A stretch of DNA of 36,179 nt from CAZVJU01 sp964627195 (GTDB taxonomy: Bacteria; Patescibacteriota; Microgenomatia; UBA8517). Positions 30,125 to 36,179 of the stretch are shown here, in pieces (position 1 is the first letter of the stretch; each line of letters opens with the position of its first letter). The translations under genes and the position numbers were made by a program. The DNA lies in the NCBI GenBank assembly GCA_964627195.1, contig CAZVJU010000012.1, positions 1-36,179 on the forward strand. Direction: 5' to 3'. The notes under the pieces are model-generated. The model had not been told where the DNA came from. It worked only from the letters and a program-made list of their open reading frames with translations, and did not search any database.

Positions 30125-31054
30125 TCATTTAACCAATTTTCTGAAACGCCAATACTCCAGTAACCTCAAGCCTACATACCGGCCCATCAGGATATCAAAA
30201 GCGAAAATCGCCAAAATCCAAATTTCAGGATTAAGAAGTGCAAATTCATGAACAGGTTTTAATATCATAAGAATATAGGACATCAGTGCCAAAATGAGAG
30301 TTTCGGTTGTCAGATTTATTGCAACCCGTGCGCTTTTTCCGAGTTGCACGCGACTAAAATCTTCGGCCAGAAGTACCAAAATAAGAACCGGAAAAATAGA
30401 TACATTAGCCAACTCCGGCCGTCGAATAAAAGGCGCCGTAAAAAGTACGACTAAAATGCCGATAACAACAAAGTGCAGGATAAGCGCCATTTTAGGAAGA
30501 TACTGCAGTTTTAACTTTAACCTGCGCATGCTGATACGCGCCGTTGTGGAAACAAAAACAATTACTAGAAAAAGGCCGATGCCAACAATCGGACCGGTTG
30601 CTACAAAGGTAACCGCAAGCGAGGCCGGTAAAAATATCCCAAAGCCCCGCAAACCAACAAGATGACGGGCTGCTGCAATAAGAGCCGCGACTCCCGGAAG
30701 TAAAAGTAAAAGCACAATAGTATTCGGCGGAACTCCGGCAGCCACACTTGCCCGAATTGCATACTTTATTGGGTTGGCAGGAAGAATCGAGCCAAGGTGT
30801 TGCTCATCCAGAAGCTTTTTCAATGGCTCAACGGTGCTTTCTGACTCTTGTGTTAAATCTGACCTGGGAACGGGGGGGGTTGGTGTGGCCCTTTCAATGA
30901 CGGCGGATGAGGCTGTTGCAACCTCCGCCGACTCTGTCGCCAAATCTACTTCCACCTCCGGAGTTGGACTAACTCTTTTCACCTGCGCGAAAGTAGCAGT
31001 ACCGGAAAAAAGAAAAACAAAAAACAGAAAAAAGATAATTATGTGCTTTCGCAT
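30125..31054 (-). CDS. 7TM protein of the transglutaminase-linked family (PF14402-like)
   Basis: 309 residues. A signal peptide (residues 1-23) and a Pro/Thr/Ser-rich stretch are followed by about seven membrane helices from residue about 105. Segments such as PNTIVLLLLLPGVAALIAAA, RGFGIFLPASLAVTF and VLVLLAEDFSRVQLGKSARV match the 7TM domain that is usually fused to an inactive transglutaminase domain. That soluble domain is missing here. First gene of the cluster with the ATP-grasp fusion next (7-base gap). A TATAAT lies 12 bases before the ATG. Role presumed structural or substrate-presenting at the membrane. Confidence 0.7.
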   Translation of the reverse strand: MRKHIIIFFLFFVFLFSGTATFAQVKRVSPTPEVEVDLATESAEVATASSAVIERATPTPPVPRSDLTQESESTVEPLKKLLDEQHLGSILPANPIKYAIRASVAAGVPPNTIVLLLLLPGVAALIAAARHLVGLRGFGIFLPASLAVTFVATGPIVGIGLFLVIVFVSTTARISMRRLKLKLQYLPKMALILHFVVIGILVVLFTAPFIRRPELANVSIFPVLILVLLAEDFSRVQLGKSARVAINLTTETLILALMSYILMILKPVHEFALLNPEIWILAIFAFDILMGRYVGLRLLEYWRFRKLVK

Positions 31055-31111
31055 AATGATATTGCAATTATACCTTTTTGAAGACTCATTTCTCCACTTT
31101 TCTTTGCCGTA

Positions 31112-31130
31112 CTTTCTTTTCTAAAGAAAG
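31112..31130. repeat. Hairpin related to the secE-nusG hairpin
   Basis: CTTTCTTT-TCT-AAAGAAAG preceded by TCTTTGCCGTA, echoing TCTTTGCCTAA before the hairpin at 13950. Between the 7TM gene start and the end of the surface gene. Confidence 0.5.
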
Positions 31131-31141
31131 ACCGATTCAAG

Positions 31142-34100
31142 TTACGGGGCTACCTCTTTCCATGTTGTGTTTTTTCTGGCTAAATATGGCGGCCAAGTTA
31201 AAACCATATCCGGCGCGAATTCCACCAATTCTGCCGGGATTAAAGAATTATTGGGAAGATCACGCTCAAAAACTACGCCGTCATTTACACCGGAAGTGCC
31301 TGCTGCATCTTTTCCAAGCCCGCTTAGTGAACCTCGGATAAATAGCTGTTTATCCAGTCCGGGGCCTGACGGATCTCCCTCCAAAATTACCTGGCCGTCT
31401 GCAAAGATAAGGCCTTCAATATCGGGATTGGGCGCACTTGTCGGTGCATCTCCAACACTGTAGCTAACTGTTACGTCCTGATCTGCGATCAAATAAAAAG
31501 CTCCTAATCCCTGAGTAACAGAAATCTTAGTGTTAATAGTCACATCTGCATTATCTACAAAAAGAATAATTTTCCTTCCTCCAAGTCCAATAACTCCATC
31601 CCCTGAACTTAATGTCAAAGGTGCTCCACCGCTATATTTAAACCAATAGTATCCGCCTAGCAAAGCCGAGGCAGGAGGATTTTCCAGATTAGTTTCATCT
31701 ACTGTGACTGCTAAAGTAACTCCGCCTGGAATTTTCCCATCGAAGAAATCGTAGCCATAAGGATCAGTATCAAGAAACGAAGTTCCTTCTGTCAACCAAT
31801 CTTGAGATGAAACACTCCCACCGGAGGCTCCTGTATCAACAGCCAAACCGGCAGCAGCGACTCCCGGAAAACCTGAACCAGAAGGTTTGTCCCTTATTAA
31901 CACCGGGTCACAGGTTGGCAAAATACAAATCACTGGTGAGGGAATACTTGAGCTGATAGTTCCGCTTCCCGCAATTTTACCTGCCCAAACATCCCCACCC
32001 CTCACCTGCCACCAGGCAGGCGGATTGGTAATATCAACGGTTTTTGTTCCAAAGCATTGCTCAACCCCTCCCATAACTACTCCGGCTCGCAAGGTGACTG
32101 GACTTCCAAACGAGGTAACGTTATAGCCGGTTGCATTTATCCGGTAAGGAGGTCCTGGAATAGGATTGGGAATCGAATAAGTGTCGACTCCTACCGGACA
32201 GGGAGATAGTACTGACGAGCAAAGCGCCAAGGAGTTGCCGTCCGAAGAGTCAAAATTCACAGCATCTATAATGCCAACCACGCCTGCGGGAAGCGCCTGA
32301 TAAGCACTTGTCTGTTGGGAATCAAGTTGCGCGAGGCCTGAGATACTTACTGTACAGGCAAAGCAGGGGTTAATTACTACATTATTAGAGGTTGACCAGG
32401 CAGATTCTGAACAAGTACCTCTTGCACGTATTGTGGAATAATAGGTTCCGGCAGTATAGGATCTTGTATAACTACAAACTCCACCGGCGGCACAGCCAAA
32501 ATTGACAGCAGGTTCAAAATCCTTATTCTCAACCAAAGTGCCATCACTTTTATAGATATCTATTTCATACTCTGCCACCCAGGTTCCCGCGGCATTATCC
32601 CAGACCGCATCCCACTGCCAAGTAATCGGAGAACCCGCACCCGCATCACAGGCGGGAGCTGCTGGATCCCGAGGAGGTGGAATAGAACATTGGGGAGGTG
32701 GTCCAACACTAACAGCTGAGGAATCTGAACAGACATTGCCATCGGAAAGTGTTGCAATTGCAGATAAAGTCGTGTTTGGTGGAGGCCCAACACCCTGTGA
32801 TGTCACATTGGCTGTATAAGCGGCTGCATTATCAATATATGATCCTGAACCTGCGGGACAAGGAGAAACCCCAGAGTCACAAACTGAAGCAATCCCTACA
32901 TTACCCGTAGAAAACCTAACATTATTTATAGCACAGCCCACCGGACCGGCAACGGCAGCATTAGCCCAAACAGCTTGTGTCTGACCGACGCCAGCAAACG
33001 CTACAGGATCAGGTACTAGGTTGAGATTACAACTACACGGGGGTGGTGGTGGAACTATTGGGTCTCTAACATCTACCGTAACAGTATCCACTTGATTACT
33101 TGGACAGGCATTTGAGCAATTAAGATTATAGGTGTAGAGTCCTGGTACGGCCTTGCTATCATTAAAAGAACCGCTCGTAGCCACAGGTCCTCCATTAATA
33201 GTGCAGCTTGTTGCATCACTACTGGACCAGCTTATCTGATATGCTACATTTATATCAACAGTTATCGGACCATCCAAATTATTGGCATCAATATCAACTC
33301 CGGAAACTGGCGTACAAACNNNNNNNNNNAACAGGATCCGTACAATTAACAGTTTGCGATCCACCGGCTCCGCAGGATACGAAAGGCGGAACGACACCAA
33401 AGGGGTTTCCGGTGCACTGGCCGCCGGCATTATCAAAAGCATTGGCAACAATGTAAAAAGAACCAGCCCTTGGACAGGACCAATTTCTGTTAGTACTGTA
33501 ATTTCCGGTCGGCGCAAAGTTTGAGATAAAGATATTTTGCCAAAGTTGTGCAGTAGTCGGTGACCAGTAGCCATCTACTCTAGTTAGATTTGAATCTACA
33601 TCGGTGCAGGAAAAAGTATAAGAACCTGGTGGATCACCTACTTGTAAATTTGCCGGCCCGGTAACTGTGCACTGGGGAGGTGAAGGTGGGGGCGGAGTAT
33701 ATCGTATAAGCCAATACAACTGATTTCCACCTGCATTCAACTCGCAATTAGCAACATTGCCATTTCTTATACAACTACCCGCCGCATTCCCACCCAAACC
33801 TACTACACTCCAGCCATTCGGTAAATTCAGAAGAGTAATCTCGTAACACTTGTTGCCGGCGGGACACCCATTGTAGCCTATCTTATGATCGTACCTAGGT
33901 AAGGGGCAAAATTCGTGGTAGGGAAATTCCCAATTATTACCTGTAGTCGTTTTATATGCATAGAAACGTAACCCTGAAAGATTATAGTAAGCACCACAAG
34001 AGCTGGCAGGATCCTGAACTATATTTACGTCACCGTCATCAAATAGGCCATTACCATTAGCATCATTCCAAATTCTTCCGTTAATATACGTTGGATTTGG

Positions 34101-35018
34101 TCCTCCCAAGTCAGGAGGAGGTGGATCTCCACTACCTGCGCATGCAGAACAAGGCCACCAGGCTCCTGTACTACAAGAAGGAGCCAGCTGTCCGCACGAG
34201 GGCCAGGCACCACTACAGGAATTGACCTCTTGAACTTGAGGATAAGTACATGCAACACAAGTCTTCCCAGCTCCGCAATTCGCACCTGCAGCAGCACACC
34301 CTGAAGTTGTTCCGTTACAATCGCCACACCTATATTGAGTAGCCTGCGTACAACACTTATAAGTCTGGTTTGAACAGTCTTGTGCTTTCACTTCCCTTAC
34401 TAATCCACGCCACAATGAGATTTTCTTTGTAACTGTAAACCACTGTTTCTTACCTTCACTGGTTAGCTTACCAGCTTGTTCCCAACAACCGTCAAAGTCG
34501 CCGCGATAATTATCGGCACCCATACAAAGATAAGTGAATACCCAGCGAGTTAATTGGCTTTGATTATTATCAAGAAGATGTTTTAATCCATTTTCTGAAT
34601 ATTTAATACGTACCTGAAGTAGATTTCTCTTGGCGTCATATCCAAATCCTCCGCTTTGAACTATCTCGCCATTCTCGCCCTTTACAATGTGAGAGACTTC
34701 TGGTTGATTCGACAGAACCACTTCGACTCCGCCTACTTTACCTTGTTTATCGCTAAGCTTATGCCTTGAATAGGTATAAGAAAAACCTTCAACAGCTTTC
34801 GATAAGGCCTCTTTATCATTTATCTTCAAATTGTATCCTGCCAACTCGCTCATCGCCAAAAAAGTCCACTTGCCGGCTGGAACTGAACTGTCTTTCTTTG
34901 TTGTAAAACCACCCGGCTTGTCTGTCAATACATCCTTTATGGTCTCGAATCGCATTCCTATCCACGCCGCTGCCAATAAAGTAATTATTAGCATCAGCAC
35001 CAACGCCAAACGTTTCAT
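31142..35018 (-). CDS. Large Cys-rich cell-surface protein, cut by scaffold gap
   Basis: About 1,290 residues in two frames joined over the 10-N gap at 33320. N-terminal signal-anchor helix (MKRLALVLMLIITLLAAAWI), a ~150-residue ordinary domain, then a dense Cys-rich part (YKCCTQATQYRCGDCNGTT and more), a calcium-type loop region (NGRIWNDANGNGLFDDGD), several Ig/PKD-like strands rich in Cys-Ser-Pro, and a beta-rich C-terminal domain ending in TTWKEVAP. That end resembles Patescibacteria surface or pilus-linked proteins as I remember them. ATG at 35018 follows a good promoter by 8 bases. The many Cys suggest disulfides outside the cell. Confidence 0.7.
33320..33329. other. Scaffold gap (10 N) inside the large surface gene
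   Basis: Ten Ns; both sides are coding but in different frames. Confidence 0.98.
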
Positions 35019-35026
35019 CAATTATC

Positions 35027-35055
35027 ATTGTAGTAACCTTATTTACACCCAGCAA
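35027..35055 (-). promoter_or_regulatory. Promoter of the large surface gene
   Basis: Minus strand TTGCTG (35055-35050), 17-base spacer, TACAAT (35032-35027), 8 bases to the ATG at 35018. Leaderless layout, like secE. Confidence 0.6.
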
Positions 35056-35188
35056 GAGGTAAAACATTGTATTTAATCTCAAGACGACTCAATCCTCTCT
35101 ATGGCTGATTAAACTCTCTCTAAAAAATCCCAAGAAGCATTAAATCTGTAAATATATATGAAGCAAAAATGCTCTTCTGAATAATCAG

Positions 35189-36179
35189 CTATTCAGTTAT
35201 AATAAAAAAATAAGGGCTGTATTTATATTTTCCTCCGGTATTCATATCTCTGTATAAAAATGTCGATGGGGAGAAATCATTTGTTCGAGGAAGGTTCTCA
35301 CCAGTGCCGGTATATAGTGCATAACCAAAATTTTTCATTGCATCTTGATGTGTTTTATTCACTAGAACATCCAATATGGGTAATCCCATCATGGAAAAGT
35401 TATAGCCATAACCTATTGCGATATCACCTGCATCCTTTGCTCGCTCTTCATAAAATTGAGGGTGACTGAAAGATGAAAGTATTACTAAACTACCTTTATC
35501 ATCCACGTAAACTATCTCACCTCCAGAATCTGCAGGTTCGTTCATTCTAATATTAAAAAATGAGTTGACATCATAAATAGCAAATCCATCCAAAGGCGAC
35601 TTCTCTATCACACCTTCAGGATTATATTTAGGTATAATCTCATTCCATGTCCCCGATGAAGTATCAGCCGTAGCAATTTTGTAATTACCTCCTCCCGTAT
35701 TCACCATCTCCAGATACTTATACCAAGATACTGATTCAGAAGGGTGCTCTCTTTTGTAGTTATACCAGCTCATTCTTACAAAAAACCACGCTAGCTTATC
35801 CGGACCGTCTGGTCGACCCGGATTTTGTACAATTCCAGTGATAGGTAAATCATCACGCTCCATAATATCCGGCATGAGACCCAGAGAAAAAGGAATCCTT
35901 AATTCAATATCTCCTTCTTTTACTGTTCCCACAAAATCAACTTTAAATCCAGATTCCCAGATATCCCACTCCACCAGTTCGCCTTTCATATAACGAAACC
36001 ATTTATCATCAACTTTAACTAAGCTACCAGTTTTCATCTTTAATACTCCTTGTTCAGACGTATAAATCGCTTTTCCCCGACCTTTGGTATCTACTGCAAC
36101 CCACCACCCAGTCTTTTCATCACGCACTACTCTCCCTCCCTCAGGCACTAATTCCTGAATTTCCTCTGGTGGTGCTGGA
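35189..36179 (-). CDS. Hypothetical protein, 5' end beyond the window
   Basis: Not recognised. At least 329 residues; the frame stays open through PAPPEEIQEL to the window edge, so the GTG at 36148 is probably not the true start. Strand-rich and aromatic (DEKTGWWVAVD, KWFRYMKGELVEWDIWE, WFFVRMSWYNYKRE), with no membrane segment in the visible part. The Pro-rich stretch at the edge hints at a linker to an N-terminal anchor, as in the surface proteins at 4574 and 6046. Same direction as the large surface gene downstream. Confidence 0.55.
   Translation of the reverse strand, partial: PAPPEEIQELVPEGGRVVRDEKTGWWVAVDTKGRGKAIYTSEQGVLKMKTGSLVKVDDKWFRYMKGELVEWDIWESGFKVDFVGTVKEGDIELRIPFSLGLMPDIMERDDLPITGIVQNPGRPDGPDKLAWFFVRMSWYNYKREHPSESVSWYKYLEMVNTGGGNYKIATADTSSGTWNEIIPKYNPEGVIEKSPLDGFAIYDVNSFFNIRMNEPADSGGEIVYVDDKGSLVILSSFSHPQFYEERAKDAGDIAIGYGYNFSMMGLPILDVLVNKTHQDAMKNFGYALYTGTGENLPRTNDFSPSTFLYRDMNTGGKYKYSPYFFIITE

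Noticed and set aside
1..36179. tRNA or rRNA genes
   Set aside because: No cloverleaf with a T-loop GTTCRA motif and CCA-side stem, and no rRNA-like stretch, was seen by eye. A short or divergent tRNA cannot be fully excluded without a covariance search.

Overview
The window looks like part of a Candidate Phyla Radiation (Patescibacteria) genome, most likely Microgenomates-like. This rests on gene content and protein style recalled from those genomes, not on a search. Signs are a bL12/uL10/uL11/uL1/SecE/NusG set with a long extension on L1, many short single-domain proteins, several Pro/Thr-rich membrane-anchored surface proteins, few Shine-Dalgarno (SD) sites and many start codons placed directly after a -10 box (leaderless transcripts). 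TAA, TAG and TGA are all used as normal stops, so the code is standard. Three 10-N scaffold gaps (2880, 25576, 33320) each cut a gene. No rRNA, tRNA or CRISPR was seen.

Layout. 1-1202: two unrecognised small genes, one with a frameshift, plus a fragment copy of the second. 1228-4474: a GT-B-like glycosyltransferase, an MFS transporter and a P-loop kinase-like gene with an in-frame TAG. 4574-7700: two membrane-anchored surface proteins, then a REP-associated transposase (RAYT) inserted next to a leftover tail of a second copy of the surface gene. 7763-13229: an RSH (RelA/SpoT) protein, hypotheticals, a BrnT/CopG toxin-antitoxin pair, rpsU and rnhB. 13298-16793: a broken GxxExxY gene, then secE-nusG-rplK-rplA, with small genes and a nusG tail copy inserted between nusG and rplK.

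16796-25139 is an accessory block that separates rplA from rplJ-rplL, genes that are normally adjacent. It holds an AbiEii-type toxin pair, an IS30 fragment, two more RAYT elements with clear terminal inverted repeats, a sigma-70 factor with an altered region 2, two Tat-type lipoproteins (one a serine-protease-like protein) and small polar proteins. rplJ-rplL (25567-26553) has a textbook promoter, an L10-type leader and an attenuator.

26567-31054 is a minus-strand run: a 7TM protein, an ATP-grasp ligase fused to a retropepsin-like domain, a second RimK-like ATP-grasp, a methyltransferase and a hypothetical gene. It looks like a peptide-ligation or protein-modification cluster at the membrane. 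31142-36179 holds a ~1,300-residue Cys-rich surface protein and the end of another unrecognised protein.

The main themes for a second look are: three RAYT/REP families side by side in a small genome; four short copies of gene ends lying between genes; a twice-used leader made of tandem CCTCC/GGAGG hairpins with U-tracts, placed exactly 7 nt before an ATG; the WW-to-PL change in the sigma factor; and the ATP-grasp/7TM/protease cluster.
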